A stretch of DNA of 64,000 nt from Streptomyces sp. STR69 (GTDB lineage: Bacteria > Actinomycetota > Actinomycetes > Streptomycetales > Streptomycetaceae): NCBI RefSeq assembly GCF_024519455.1, contig NZ_JALJRY010000005.1:357406-421405 (forward strand), read 5' to 3'. The stretch's first letter is position 1. Each line of letters opens with the position of its first letter. Shown piece after piece: positions 1 through 8,468 of this stretch. The translations under genes and the position numbers were made by a program. Under the pieces are notes generated by a model that was not told the DNA's origin, did not search any database, and saw only the letters and a program-made list of their open reading frames with translations.

Positions 1-1
1 G

Positions 2-490
2 TTCGGCGCCAGTACCCGCAGGATGTCCCGGCGGCTCTTCTCGAACTTGCCGGTCAGGCGCTCCCACCCCTGGGGCGGCTCGATCCCGAAGCCGGCCCGC
101 CCGATCCCGATCCTGGTGCCCGCCAACTCCCCACGGGCCATGCGCCGGCTCGTCGACCACGCCGACGGCTGGCTGCCGTACGCCGACGGCCCCGAGCAAG
201 TGGCCGCGAGCCTGCGCCAGTTGCAGGAGCTCGCCGCCGAGCGCGGCCGTACCCGCCCGCTGCGGACGGTGGTCCGCGTGAACCCGGACGACACCGCCAA
301 GCGCTACGAGGGCCCGGACCGCCGCCCCTTCCAGGGCGACGTCGAACAGATCGTCACCGACCTGATGGCGTACGACGGCATCGGCCTCGACGAGTTCCTG
401 GTCGACCTCTCGTGGGCCGCCCGGGACGCGGAGGAACTGAAGGACGTGAACGCCGAGGTGTACACGGCGGCACGCGCGGCCGGGTTCTGA
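2..490 (+). CDS. LLM class F420-dependent oxidoreductase, C-terminal part (5' end outside window)
   Basis: Luciferase-like (LLM) flavin/F420-dependent oxidoreductase, C-terminal portion of about 160 residues. The frame is open to the left edge, so the true start is outside the window. The recognisable family signature is the strand followed by PKPxRPIPILVPANSP and then the helix ending HADGWLPY, which forms part of the TIM-barrel wall around the cofactor, followed by a helical tail up to the TGA. Such enzymes use F420H2 or FMNH2 to reduce or oxygenate small organic substrates; the substrate cannot be told from this fragment. The first 30 codons match the family poorly, and the opposite strand is also open there, so the edge region is less certain than the rest. 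Confidence 0.75.
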   Translation, partial: FGASTRRMSRRLFSNLPVRRSHPWGGSIPKPARPIPILVPANSPRAMRRLVDHADGWLPYADGPEQVAASLRQLQELAAERGRTRPLRTVVRVNPDDTAKRYEGPDRRPFQGDVEQIVTDLMAYDGIGLDEFLVDLSWAARDAEELKDVNAEVYTAARAAGF

Positions 491-839
491 GCGGCCGGCC
501 CAGCTCCTGAGCGGGCGACAGGATCCGGGGTCCGGAGCGCCCCCCGCGCGCCCCGGACCGTGGACCCCCCATTCCCCCGTCGTCATTCAGCTCTTCGGTG
601 CCGGGCGGAGCGCGGTGGGTGTGCTGAGGGTGAGTGCCTCCGGCATATCGACCCCCCGTCGATGCCACAGGTTCGCCCGAAGGCATGACCAGTGCTCCTG
701 TTCCGCCAATGGGCACGCCCCTGTGCCCGGTAGGCTCCCGGCACAGACAGCTTCGTCGGTAATCGTGCCGGTCCGCAGGGGTCGGGTGTTGCCAGCGGGT
801 ATTTGGCAACACCGGTCGGCCGGCGTGTTGTTTGGGGGG
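491..839. other. Intergenic region upstream of the XRE-TPR regulator
   Basis: 349 bases with no convincing gene. Open frames on both strands here give Arg/Pro/Gly-rich translations without family similarity. The only clear structure is the near-terminal palindrome at 785-813, listed separately, followed by a second TGTTG motif near 826-830 and a G-run directly before the downstream start codon. Confidence 0.6.
785..813. promoter_or_regulatory. 10-bp inverted repeat, candidate operator of the XRE-TPR gene
   Basis: GGTGTTGCCA (785-794) is repeated in inverted orientation as TGGCAACACC (804-813) with a 9-nt spacer. It ends 26 nt before the ATG at 840, where a promoter-blocking operator would sit. 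XRE proteins commonly autoregulate through dyads of this size. That this protein binds here is inference. Confidence 0.5.
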
Positions 840-2600
840 ATGGCCATCGAGCACGACGGATTCGGCGCGGAGTTGCGCCGGCGCCGCATCGCGGCCGGTA
901 TGTCGCTGAGCGAGCTGGCCGGCAAGGTGTACTGCAGCCGCAGTTTCCTGAGCCGTGTCGAGAACGGACGCCGCAGAGCGTCCCTGGAGTTGGCTCAGCT
1001 GTGCGACGAAGTCCTGCGAGCCAAGGGGGCGTTGGTAGGCCTGGCTCCACCACCCGGCTCCGACGCGCCACCGAGGGCCGTTCGCGGGGAGACCGTCCGA
1101 CTGGTCAAGTCCCCAGGGAAGGACGGCCGTTCGACCCCGGCACAGGAACGGGCCGAGTTCCTGCGGCTGCTGCGGCGCGGTGATCTCAGCCATGCCGCGG
1201 GCGAGATGCGGGAGGCCGAACGGCACTACACGGCCGCCTACCGCGGCGCCGCCGGGGACCCGCGGGCGCAGGCCGAGGCCGTGATCAGGCTGGCGCGCCG
1301 CTGGTCCGACCCCGGGCAGGTCGACCGTGAACTGCTGCAGTCCATCAAGGGATGCCTGACCGCGCTGGAGGGCGACGGCGGCCCCGAGGCCGCGGGGCTG
1401 CGGCTGCGGCTCGAAGCCCATCTGGCGAAGAAGATGGCCCTGGCGGTCAGCCAGGACACCGCGGCGGGGCTCGCCGGACCCGCCGAGGGCGCCCGGCTCG
1501 CCGAGGACACACTGCGCCGATTACCCGACGACGGCGACGACGAGGTGCGCTGCGAGGTCCTCACCGAATGCCGGTGGGCACGCTACGACTTCATGAGCGC
1601 TCCCGAGTCGCTGGACCTCTCCGAGCGGCTGCGCGAGGCCGCGGCCCGGCACGACTCGACGTACTTCCGCGGTGAGGCGCTCATGGCCGTCGCCATCGAC
1701 CAGTTGCGCAACGGCCGCATCTTCAGCGCCCTGGCCACCGCCAACCAGTACCGCAAGCACGCGGCGGACACCCAGAGCGCCCTGGCCCTCTGGCAGCGGC
1801 ACACCCTCGACGCCCTGCTCGACCTCTGGCACGGCCGGTTCGACGCCGCCGCCGAGTGGATCTTCGTGGAGTCCCTGAAGTTCATCGAACTCCTCCGCGC
1901 CGACTACGCCGTACCCGCCGACAACCTGACGCAGACCCGGCTCGGCCAGGCGTACTGGCTGCTGCGCCAACAGGGCCGTCTGGCCGAGCTGTTCGCCTCC
2001 GATCTGGCCGGCGACGTCGAGCGCCACGCCTACTTCCCCGTCTGGCGGGCCGGGCTGGCCCTCGCCCTGTGCGAGACCGGGCAGCCCGCCGAGGGGGCCG
2101 ACCTGTTCCTCGGCTGCGTCGCCGACGTCGACCGGTTCCCGCCGTCGGGCTGGGCGGTGCCCGCGCTGGTCCTGCTGGCGGAGGTCTGCGCGGCGCTGGA
2201 CCTCGAAGGCGGATTCGAGGCCGAGTTGGCCCAGGCGGTGCCCTCGCTGCGTGCGCGCCTCGCGCCGCACGACGGCGCGCAGATCGCCCTGGGCGGCTGG
2301 CCCAGCGTCCTCGTCGGCCCGACCGCCCGGGCCTGCGGGCTGCTGGCGCTGGCGGCGGGGGCGCCGGAGACCGCCCTCGACCACTTCCGGCAGGCGGCGG
2401 TCCCGTCCCGCTCCTCGCAGCCCGAACTCGCCCGCCTCCGCCTGGCCCAGGCCCGCGCGATGCGCCGGGCGGGCGGCCCGGGCAGCGGGCCGCACGCGGT
2501 CCGGCTGCTGCGGGAGGCGGCGCGCGGGGCGGAGACGTACGGCATGACGTCGCTCGGGGCGCAGACCCTGGCCTTGCTGGAGGCGCCGGGGAGGGCGTGA
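840..2600 (+). CDS. XRE-family HTH regulator with C-terminal TPR-like domain
   Basis: 586-residue cytoplasmic regulator. Residues about 8-62 form a lambda-repressor type helix-turn-helix (ELRRRRIAAGMSLSELA, then SRSFLSRVENGRR). The rest, about 470 residues, is all-helical, Ala/Leu/Arg-rich and built like degenerate tetratricopeptide repeats, the layout of the Streptomyces HTH-TPR regulators that respond to signals or partner proteins. The ATG at 840 was chosen because the HTH begins 8 residues later and the extra 75 upstream codons look non-coding. A G-run touches the start codon, so initiation may be leaderless or weakly SD-dependent. The dyad at 785-813 suggests autoregulation. Its targets are unknown. 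Confidence 0.85.
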   Translation: MAIEHDGFGAELRRRRIAAGMSLSELAGKVYCSRSFLSRVENGRRRASLELAQLCDEVLRAKGALVGLAPPPGSDAPPRAVRGETVRLVKSPGKDGRSTPAQERAEFLRLLRRGDLSHAAGEMREAERHYTAAYRGAAGDPRAQAEAVIRLARRWSDPGQVDRELLQSIKGCLTALEGDGGPEAAGLRLRLEAHLAKKMALAVSQDTAAGLAGPAEGARLAEDTLRRLPDDGDDEVRCEVLTECRWARYDFMSAPESLDLSERLREAAARHDSTYFRGEALMAVAIDQLRNGRIFSALATANQYRKHAADTQSALALWQRHTLDALLDLWHGRFDAAAEWIFVESLKFIELLRADYAVPADNLTQTRLGQAYWLLRQQGRLAELFASDLAGDVERHAYFPVWRAGLALALCETGQPAEGADLFLGCVADVDRFPPSGWAVPALVLLAEVCAALDLEGGFEAELAQAVPSLRARLAPHDGAQIALGGWPSVLVGPTARACGLLALAAGAPETALDHFRQAAVPSRSSQPELARLRLAQARAMRRAGGPGSGPHAVRLLREAARGAETYGMTSLGAQTLALLEAPGRA

Positions 2601-3127
2601 GCAACGACCCCGGAGACCGGTGGAGTTGGTGTGCGTGGACGGTGTTCATGCTGTGAACTAGGTCACATTGGCGTCGGGCCCAGGCGTCCCGCCCCGCCGC
2701 TCCCGTCGCGTCCCCGGCGTCACCCGAGCCGCCCTCTGCCCCGCACTTCACCCAGGGTAGTCAGCCAAAACGTCTTCGTGGGCGGGTGGTTGGCCGACCG
2801 GGCCGTCGGATTGTCTACGCGCATAGTGTACTGAACGCCCTAAACGGCTGTGCCTGGAGTGTTTGTGGGGTCCCTTGACCCCGGTCGGATGGCTCGGTTT
2901 CATAACTGACCAACTGCGCGGGGGGCTCGGGCGCCCGTCGGGAAACCGCAGCCCGTTTTTGGCGTACGTGCCGTGCTACGCCGCCAACTCCCCAGTCTGT
3001 GCAGGCGTGTTGACGTATGCCCGCGATCCGACGCGTCACGCGCCACCCCGGAAAGGAAACCACCGGTGTCGCAGTTCCTCACCGCAGCCCGCCTCCATCG
3101 TCGCGCCGTCGGACACCGGTGGGTGAA
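2601..3127. other. Intergenic region before the conservon
   Basis: 527 bases between the XRE-TPR stop and the cvnA start. No coding frame is convincing; cvnA can be extended to 3017 in frame but the added residues are basic, Pro-rich and unlike the family. A TTGACC at 2875-2880 followed 18 nt later by TTCATA is a weak sigma-70-like promoter candidate for the conservon. Nothing else stands out. Confidence 0.45.
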
Positions 3128-6100
3128 GTGAGCAGACACCGGGACACGTCCACGCAGACCAGACCCGGTACCGGTCGCGGGCGCAGCATCCGCGCCTCCC
3201 TCATCACGCTCGCCGTGGTGCCGGCCACGGCGATGGTCCTGCTCTGGGTCAGTGGTTCCTTCGCGCTGTTCGACCAGTGGAACAACGCCAACAAGGAAGG
3301 GCAGCCGGCCAAGACCACCTACGCCCTGGTGCCCGCGATCGGCGAGTTCCAGAAGGAACGGCAGCTGACGGTCGGCCTGTTGGCCTCGCACGGCAGCCGC
3401 AGCGCCCTGGAGGCGCAGCGCCGCACGACCGACGCCGTACTCGCCGGCTTCCGCAAGGCGGACTCCGCCTCCGCGGGCGACGGATCGGCGCAGTACCAGG
3501 CCCAGTTGGGCACCGTACGCAAGCGGCTTACCGCGCTGACCACCGAACGGACCGCCGTCGACGGCGGGAAGAGCACCCGGCAACAGGCCTACACCGCCTA
3601 CTCCGACGCCGTGTCCTCGGTGCTGAACCTCTTCGGGATGCTGAGCACCGACAGCGGCGACGCGGCCACCGCGGCCGACGCCGGTCACGCCCTGGCGTTC
3701 CTGCGCGGCACGGAGGCCCTCTCGCAGGAGGAGGCGATCCTCGGCGGAGTCGCCGCCTCCGGGAAGCTGAGCGTCCAGGAGAGGTCGGCGCTGGCGGCTG
3801 CCGAGGCCGTCCGGGTCTCCGTGCTGTCCAACGAGGTGGAGCCGTACCTGCCCACGGACATGGGCGCGGGACTGGACAAGGTCATGGGCGGCCGGGACTG
3901 GGCGGCCATGGCGGCCTTCGAGACGGCCGTCGGATCGGCGTCCGCCGGGCACGACGGCACGATCGCGGTGCCGCACACCACGGCCGACCGCGCGGCGGCC
4001 CCGGCACGGGTGACCGGCGGGGTGCAGGCCGTGGAGGGCCAGTTCCTGAACAAGGTCACCACGGACTCCCAGGACCGGACCCACCAGGTGCTCGTCAAGG
4101 CGCTGCTCGGCAGCGCCCTCGCTCTGGTCGCCGTACTCGCCGTCGCCCTGCTGTCCTGGCGCATCACCCGCTCCCTCCTCGGCCGGATGTCCGGCCTGCG
4201 CGCCGAGACCCTCGAACTGGCCGAGGAACGACTGCCCGAGCTGATCACCCGGCTGCGTACCCAGGGCAAGCGCGCCGAACTCGACGACCTGCCCGAACTC
4301 GACTACGGCACCGACGAGTTGGGCAAGGTCGCGGAGGCCTTCAACAGCGCCCAGCGGACCGCGGTGAGCGTCGCGCTGGAACAGGCCTCGCTGCGCGAGG
4401 GCGCGCGGCTGGTCTTCCACAACATGTCCCGCCGCATCCAGCTCCTGGTGCACCGTCAGCTCACGGTGATCGACTCCATGGAACGCAAGGAGCAGGATCC
4501 CCAACTCCTCGCCGACCTCTACCGCGTCGACCACCTCGCCACCCGGATGCGGCGCAACGCGGAGAGCCTCACCGTGCTGTCCGGCGCCGCCCCCAGGCGC
4601 CGCTGGAAGCACGCGGTGCCGCTCGCGGACCTGCTGCGCAGCGCGGTGTCCGAGATCGAGGGCTACACCCGGGTCGTCGTCGAACCCCTGCCGCCGATAG
4701 CGGTGTTGGGCCCGGCGGTGGGCGACACGATCCACCTCATGGCCGAACTCATCGAGAACGGCGTGACGTTCTCCCCGCCGCACACCGAAGTACGCGTCCG
4801 CGCACTGCCGGTGGCGCAGGGGTACGCCGTCGAGGTCGAGGACCGGGGGCTCGGCCTCGGGGTGGACGAGTACGCGGCGGCGAACGAACTCCTGCACCAG
4901 CCCAAGGACTTCAGCTTCACCACCCTGGGCGAGGACCCGCGCCTGGGCCTCTTCACCGTCGGCCACCTGGCCCAGCGCCACGGCATCACCGCCAGCCTCC
5001 AGGCCTCGTCGTACGGCGGATCGCTCGCCGTCGTGGTCCTGCCGCAGGCCCTCACGGAGCCGGTCGCCGACGGCGTGCCGTCACCGCTGGACGCCCGCGC
5101 GGAACGCCACCTGGCGTCGGTGGCCGGTTCCCCCACCGACCCGTTCCCGGCCCCGGGCCAGCCCACCGGCCCCGTCGGCGGCCCGCCCCGCGCGGGAGTG
5201 ACGGCGGGCGGCATGCCGATGCGCACCCGCCGCACGCGGAACGCCCCGGCGGCGGGTCCTGTTGTCACCGCCACGACACCGTCCCACGAGGACGCGCCCT
5301 CCTACGAAGCCCCACCGTCCCGCGAGACCGCGCCCTCCTACGAAGCGGCGCCTTCCCACGAAGCCGGGTCTTCCGCCGGCTCTCGTGCGGGAGACCTCCC
5401 CTCCGTGGGCTCTCGCGCCGGGGACAGGCCGTCCGGGGGTTCCCGAGAGGGGAACCCGCCGTCCAAGGCGTCCCGCATCGGCGAGATGCGGGCGTTGGGG
5501 TCCCGCACGGGGGGTGCGTCATCCGCGGGTTCCCGCGCGGGGGAGACGCCGTACGAGGGTTCCCGCACCGGGGAGACGGGCTCTTTGGGGTCCCGCGCCG
5601 AGGGTGCGCCGTCCATGGGTTCCGGCACCGGGGAGGCGCCGTCCGCCGGACTTCGCGCCCGGGAGACGCGGTCCCTGGGCCCCCAGACGGGGGACACGCC
5701 GCCCGTGGGCTTCCGCACCGGGGAGATGCCGTACGCGGGTTCCCGCACCGGCGAGACGCCGTCCGCGGGTCTTCGTGCCGGAGACTCGGCTTCGGTCAGC
5801 TTCCGTCCCGACGGTGGTGTGATGCCCGGTGGGTCCCGTCCCGGTGGAGGCGCGTCGTCCTTCGGGACCCGGGGTGGTTCCGGGCGGCTGCCGCGGCGGG
5901 TGCGGCAGGCCAATCTCGCGCCGCAGTTGCGGGACCGGGTCGTGGAGCCCGACGGTGACCACGGCCCGGGGCGGGAGGCGGAGCGGCGCCCCGAGCAGGC
6001 GCGTTCGATGCTCGCCGCGCTCCGGGACGGTACCCGCCGGGCCCGTGCCCAGGAGGAAGTGCCCATGCCCGCCTGGCCGTCGGCGACGCGCGGGGAGGGT

Positions 6101-6220
6101 TCCGCGCCCGGCCGCCCTGCCGCCCCGCAAGACGAGTTCCCGCCGGCCAACTGGCCCACCACCCCGCCCGAGCGGCGTCAGCTGCCCACCCGTCCCCGTC
6201 CGACAAGGAACACCCCATGA
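3128..6220 (+). CDS. cvnA: Conservon sensor histidine kinase-like protein with NIT domain (CvnA)
   Basis: About 1030 residues. In order: a basic N-terminus, TM1 (about residues 25-47), a large extracytoplasmic nitrate/nitrite-sensing (NIT) type helical domain, TM2 (about 325-345), a HAMP-like segment, a helical dimerisation region (FHNMSRRIQLLVHRQ), and a GHKL ATPase domain with N-box HLMAELIENGVTFSPP and G1 box EDRGLGLG. A long disordered tail follows, carrying 14 ten-residue repeats (751-890). In conservons CvnA is the membrane sensor that assembles with CvnB, CvnC and the GTPase CvnD, resembling a eukaryotic GPCR-like signalling unit. The GTG at 3128 gives a normal short cytoplasmic leader; upstream in-frame starts exist. 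Its stop overlaps cvnB by ATGA. Confidence 0.9.
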   Translation: MSRHRDTSTQTRPGTGRGRSIRASLITLAVVPATAMVLLWVSGSFALFDQWNNANKEGQPAKTTYALVPAIGEFQKERQLTVGLLASHGSRSALEAQRRTTDAVLAGFRKADSASAGDGSAQYQAQLGTVRKRLTALTTERTAVDGGKSTRQQAYTAYSDAVSSVLNLFGMLSTDSGDAATAADAGHALAFLRGTEALSQEEAILGGVAASGKLSVQERSALAAAEAVRVSVLSNEVEPYLPTDMGAGLDKVMGGRDWAAMAAFETAVGSASAGHDGTIAVPHTTADRAAAPARVTGGVQAVEGQFLNKVTTDSQDRTHQVLVKALLGSALALVAVLAVALLSWRITRSLLGRMSGLRAETLELAEERLPELITRLRTQGKRAELDDLPELDYGTDELGKVAEAFNSAQRTAVSVALEQASLREGARLVFHNMSRRIQLLVHRQLTVIDSMERKEQDPQLLADLYRVDHLATRMRRNAESLTVLSGAAPRRRWKHAVPLADLLRSAVSEIEGYTRVVVEPLPPIAVLGPAVGDTIHLMAELIENGVTFSPPHTEVRVRALPVAQGYAVEVEDRGLGLGVDEYAAANELLHQPKDFSFTTLGEDPRLGLFTVGHLAQRHGITASLQASSYGGSLAVVVLPQALTEPVADGVPSPLDARAERHLASVAGSPTDPFPAPGQPTGPVGGPPRAGVTAGGMPMRTRRTRNAPAAGPVVTATTPSHEDAPSYEAPPSRETAPSYEAAPSHEAGSSAGSRAGDLPSVGSRAGDRPSGGSREGNPPSKASRIGEMRALGSRTGGASSAGSRAGETPYEGSRTGETGSLGSRAEGAPSMGSGTGEAPSAGLRARETRSLGPQTGDTPPVGFRTGEMPYAGSRTGETPSAGLRAGDSASVSFRPDGGVMPGGSRPGGGASSFGTRGGSGRLPRRVRQANLAPQLRDRVVEPDGDHGPGREAERRPEQARSMLAALRDGTRRARAQEEVPMPAWPSATRGEGSAPGRPAAPQDEFPPANWPTTPPERRQLPTRPRPTRNTP
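5378..5797 (+). repeat. Fourteen tandem 30-bp repeats inside cvnA
   Basis: The cytoplasmic tail of CvnA contains 14 consecutive decapeptides of consensus G-S-R-x-G-E-x-P-S-x with no gaps (420 bp). Copies diverge at nucleotide level but keep the phase, mostly beginning with a Gly-Ser-Arg core. They are preceded (about 5279-5365) by several copies of a shorter PSYEA/PSHEA motif. The region is probably disordered, rich in Ser, Thr, Arg and Gly, and likely variable in copy number between strains. Confidence 0.85.
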
Positions 6221-6654
6221 CTGCGCCCAACACCACGCACGGCGGACTGGCCTGGCTGCTGGACAACCTGATCGAGCGGATCCCCGAGACCCTGCACGCC
6301 ATCGTCCTGTCGGAGGACGGACTCCTCGTCGGCTCCTCCGAGAAGCTCGCCCAGGAGGACGCCGAGCAACTCGCCGCCATTTCCTCGGGTGTTCACTCGC
6401 TCGCGCTCGGCACCAGCCGTCACTTCGGCGGCGGCCGGGTGCAGCAGACCGTCATCGAGATGGACGACCTCTTCCTCTTCGTCACCACGGCCGGCGGCGG
6501 CGCCCGGCTCGCCGTACTCGCCACCTCCGAGGTGGACGTCGGCAACGTCGGCTACGAAATGACCATGGTGGTACGGCAGGTGGGGCAGTTCCTCAGCGCG
6601 GCCCCCCGGTTCCCGGAGTACAGCGGTGTGCCCTTCGCGGGTGAGCATGAATGA
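6217..6654 (+). CDS. cvnB: Roadblock/LC7 domain protein (CvnB)
   Basis: 145-residue roadblock/LC7 (MglB-like) protein that typically binds and regulates a small GTPase, here CvnD. The N-terminal helix GLAWLLDNLIERIPETLHAI and the following strand with SEDGLLVGSSE are the diagnostic first helix and strand of the fold, and the length is typical. It is the second gene of the conservon: its ATG overlaps the cvnA stop as ATGA, and its own stop overlaps cvnC in the same way, so all are probably translationally coupled. In the S. coelicolor Cvn9 system the four proteins form a membrane-associated complex. Confidence 0.92.
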   Translation: MTAPNTTHGGLAWLLDNLIERIPETLHAIVLSEDGLLVGSSEKLAQEDAEQLAAISSGVHSLALGTSRHFGGGRVQQTVIEMDDLFLFVTTAGGGARLAVLATSEVDVGNVGYEMTMVVRQVGQFLSAAPRFPEYSGVPFAGEHE

Positions 6655-7025
6655 GACATTGGTCGGAGGAAGATCCCTGGGAGGACGAAGACCCCGCGCT
6701 GCTCGTCCGCCCGTACACGGTGACCGGCGGACGCACCCCGACCGCCCACTCCGGCATCGAGCTGATCACCCTGATCAGCACCGTCCGGCCACCGACCCGC
6801 GACCAGCGCCTGCAGCCCGAACAGAACCGGCTGCTCGCGCTCTGCCGCACCCCGACGGCGCTGGTGGAGGTCGCCGCCCTGCTCGACCAACCCGTCGCGG
6901 TCATACGGGTGTTGCTCGATGACCTCCTGGACAACGAACTCGTCTCCGTCTCCCCGCCCGCCGCGGCCGGTACCCCCGACGCCCGTTTCCTCCAGGCAGT
7001 GATCGATGGCATTCGCAGAATCTGA
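6651..7025 (+). CDS. cvnC: DUF742 protein (CvnC)
   Basis: 124-residue DUF742 protein, the third conservon component. The family hallmark is the N-terminal stretch LLVRPYTVTGGRT (about residues 16-28), followed by a winged-helix-like region in which a helix pair (ALVEVAALLDQPVAVIRVLL) lies in the middle. The molecular role of DUF742 is not established; it interacts with the kinase-like and roadblock partners in studied conservons. It starts at an ATGA overlap with cvnB and its last 20 nt overlap the start of cvnD, consistent with strict co-translation. Confidence 0.92.
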   Translation: MRHWSEEDPWEDEDPALLVRPYTVTGGRTPTAHSGIELITLISTVRPPTRDQRLQPEQNRLLALCRTPTALVEVAALLDQPVAVIRVLLDDLLDNELVSVSPPAAAGTPDARFLQAVIDGIRRI

Positions 7026-7638
7026 CCCCCGCGCAAGCCGCTCTCGCGCCACCACCGTCGCGCCCAACGCCGCCACGGCCAAGATCCTCGTCGCGGGCGG
7101 CTTCGGCGTCGGCAAGACCACGCTCGTCGGCGCGATCAGCGAGACGACGCCGTTGCGCACCGAAGAACTCATCACCGAGGCCAGCGTCGGCATCGACAAC
7201 CTCGTCGGCGTGGAGCAGAAGACCACGACGACGGTCGCCATGGACTTCGGCCGGATCACGCTGAGTTCGGCCCTCGTGGTCTATCTCTTCGGCGCCCCGG
7301 GACAGGACCGGTTCTGGTTCATGTGGGACGACCTGTCCCGCGGCGCGCTCGGCGCGGTCGTGCTGGCCGACACCCGGCGGCTGGAGAGCTGTTTCCCGTC
7401 CGTCGACTTCTTCGAGCACCGCGGCATCCCCTTCGCCGTGGGCGTCAACTGCTTCAACGGCATCTGCGAGGAGGACCCCGAGGAGATCCGCTCCGCTCTC
7501 GACCTCGCCCCCGACATCCCGCTCGTGCTGTGCGACGCCCGCGACCGCGAGTCGGTGAAGTCGGTCCTGCTCGCCCTCCTCGAACACGTCATGCGGGGGC
7601 TGGCGGTGGAGGCGTCGGGCGACCGCCAGTCGGTCTAG
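7006..7638 (+). CDS. cvnD: Conservon small GTPase (CvnD)
   Basis: 210-residue Ras/Rab-like GTP-binding protein. Walker A/G1 is GGFGVGKT (31-38), the switch region contains ASVGIDN and MDFGRI, and G3 is the GAPGQDRF motif in place of canonical DTAGQ. The base-binding G4 region is degenerate (GVNCFNG). These departures are usual for CvnD proteins. It should act downstream of the CvnA/B/C sensor assembly at the membrane. The start at 7006 overlaps cvnC by 20 nt; a later start would remove residues just before the P-loop. No cytochrome P450 or cyclase-like accessory gene follows, so this is a minimal four-gene conservon ending in a hairpin. Confidence 0.92.
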   Translation: MAFAESDPRASRSRATTVAPNAATAKILVAGGFGVGKTTLVGAISETTPLRTEELITEASVGIDNLVGVEQKTTTTVAMDFGRITLSSALVVYLFGAPGQDRFWFMWDDLSRGALGAVVLADTRRLESCFPSVDFFEHRGIPFAVGVNCFNGICEEDPEEIRSALDLAPDIPLVLCDARDRESVKSVLLALLEHVMRGLAVEASGDRQSV

Positions 7639-7660
7639 CCGCACGGCCGACCGGCGGTCG
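7620..7660. terminator. Hairpin between convergent cvnD and the DUF4232 gene
   Basis: CGACCGCC (7620-7627) pairs with GGCGGTCG (7653-7660), and inside it GTCGG pairs with CCGAC after one mismatch, leaving a 13-nt loop. It overlaps the cvnD stop codon and lies between two convergent genes, so it probably serves both as a terminator. There is no U-tract, as is common in Streptomyces. Confidence 0.5.
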
Positions 7661-7665
7661 TACGG

Positions 7666-8340
7666 TCATGAGGGCTTCGTCGCCGTCACGGCCGTCGCGG
7701 TCAGCGTGCCGTCGCACTCCGCGAACTGCCCGTCGTCAAGGGCGACTTGGTGTTTCCCGGCGCCGGGCAGTCCGATCACCATCGTCGGGTAGATCACCGG
7801 CGCCGACCCCGACTCGCAGTAGCCGTCCCCTTCACCCTGCACCTGCACGAAGGTCAGCTTCAGCCAGGCCTGGCCGCCGGGCGACAGCGTCACGGGGGAG
7901 GCGGAGCCGGTGGGGGTGACCTTCAGCGGGACGTTGAGCTCGGGGGAGCCGTTCGCGGCGCCGGCGACTGTGGGGTGGCCCTGGAGGACACACGCCTTCG
8001 ATGTGGTGTTGGTGAACTGCACGACCGCCGCCCCGGTTCCGGTGCCCTGCGGCCGGTCGGCGGCCTGGTAGGCGATCGCCTTCAGCGAGGCCGCCGCGCA
8101 CGTCTTCACCCCGGTGCCCGCGGGCCCGGACGATCCCGTGGATCCCGTGGATCCCGTGGATCCCGTGGATCCGGACGACCCCGTGGACCCGGAGGAGGTG
8201 GGGGAGGCGGTCGCGGTCGGCGTCTGTGACGACACGTCGGACCCGGTGTCCGTGTCGCCCGGCTGACATGCCGTCATCACCAACGTCGCCGACAGCGCGG
8301 CCATCGCCATCGCGGCCCTGCGGATGCTGCTCTTCTGCAT
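7666..8340 (-). CDS. DUF4232 lipoprotein
   Basis: 224-residue exported lipoprotein. The N-terminus has arginines, a hydrophobic stretch and the lipobox LVMTAC with the modified cysteine at residue 25. A Ser/Thr/Gly spacer with GST triplet repeats (about 47-68) leads to a DUF4232 domain, an immunoglobulin-like fold with strands such as AAVVQFTNTTSKACVLQG and paired cysteines. The function of DUF4232 is unknown; the proteins are abundant on the outer face of the actinobacterial membrane. It is monocistronic and convergent with the conservon. Confidence 0.85.
   Translation of the reverse strand: MQKSSIRRAAMAMAALSATLVMTACQPGDTDTGSDVSSQTPTATASPTSSGSTGSSGSTGSTGSTGSTGSSGPAGTGVKTCAAASLKAIAYQAADRPQGTGTGAAVVQFTNTTSKACVLQGHPTVAGAANGSPELNVPLKVTPTGSASPVTLSPGGQAWLKLTFVQVQGEGDGYCESGSAPVIYPTMVIGLPGAGKHQVALDDGQFAECDGTLTATAVTATKPS
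8132..8167 (-). repeat. Four perfect 9-bp tandem repeats in the lipoprotein linker
   Basis: Four exact copies of a 9-bp unit (GATCCCGTG on the + strand), followed by two degenerate copies, encode Gly-Ser-Thr triplets in the linker after the lipobox. The unit is a multiple of three, so copy-number change would alter linker length without frameshift. Confidence 0.8.
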
Positions 8341-8468
8341 GACGTCCCCCGAGTTCGGTTCGTGCGACCGGACATGCCGGCATTTCGGCGAGGGAGACAG
8401 TTCAGGTCGTACGCCCGGTTTCTTCTGTGCGCTCGCTGTGTCCCGGCTGTGACGAGATCAAGGCCGGA

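Noticed and set aside
1..150. Minus-strand open frame at the left edge beginning near 149
   Set aside because: It reads plausibly for about 28 codons but conflicts with the LLM C-terminal family match on the + strand, and third-position composition does not distinguish the two.
2900..4981. Long minus strand frame of about 693 codons
   Set aside because: Antisense to cvnA; repeats the GC-rich third-position artefact.
8132..8190. CRISPR-like short repeats
   Set aside because: Nine-bp coding repeats inside a lipoprotein linker; no spacers or cas genes.
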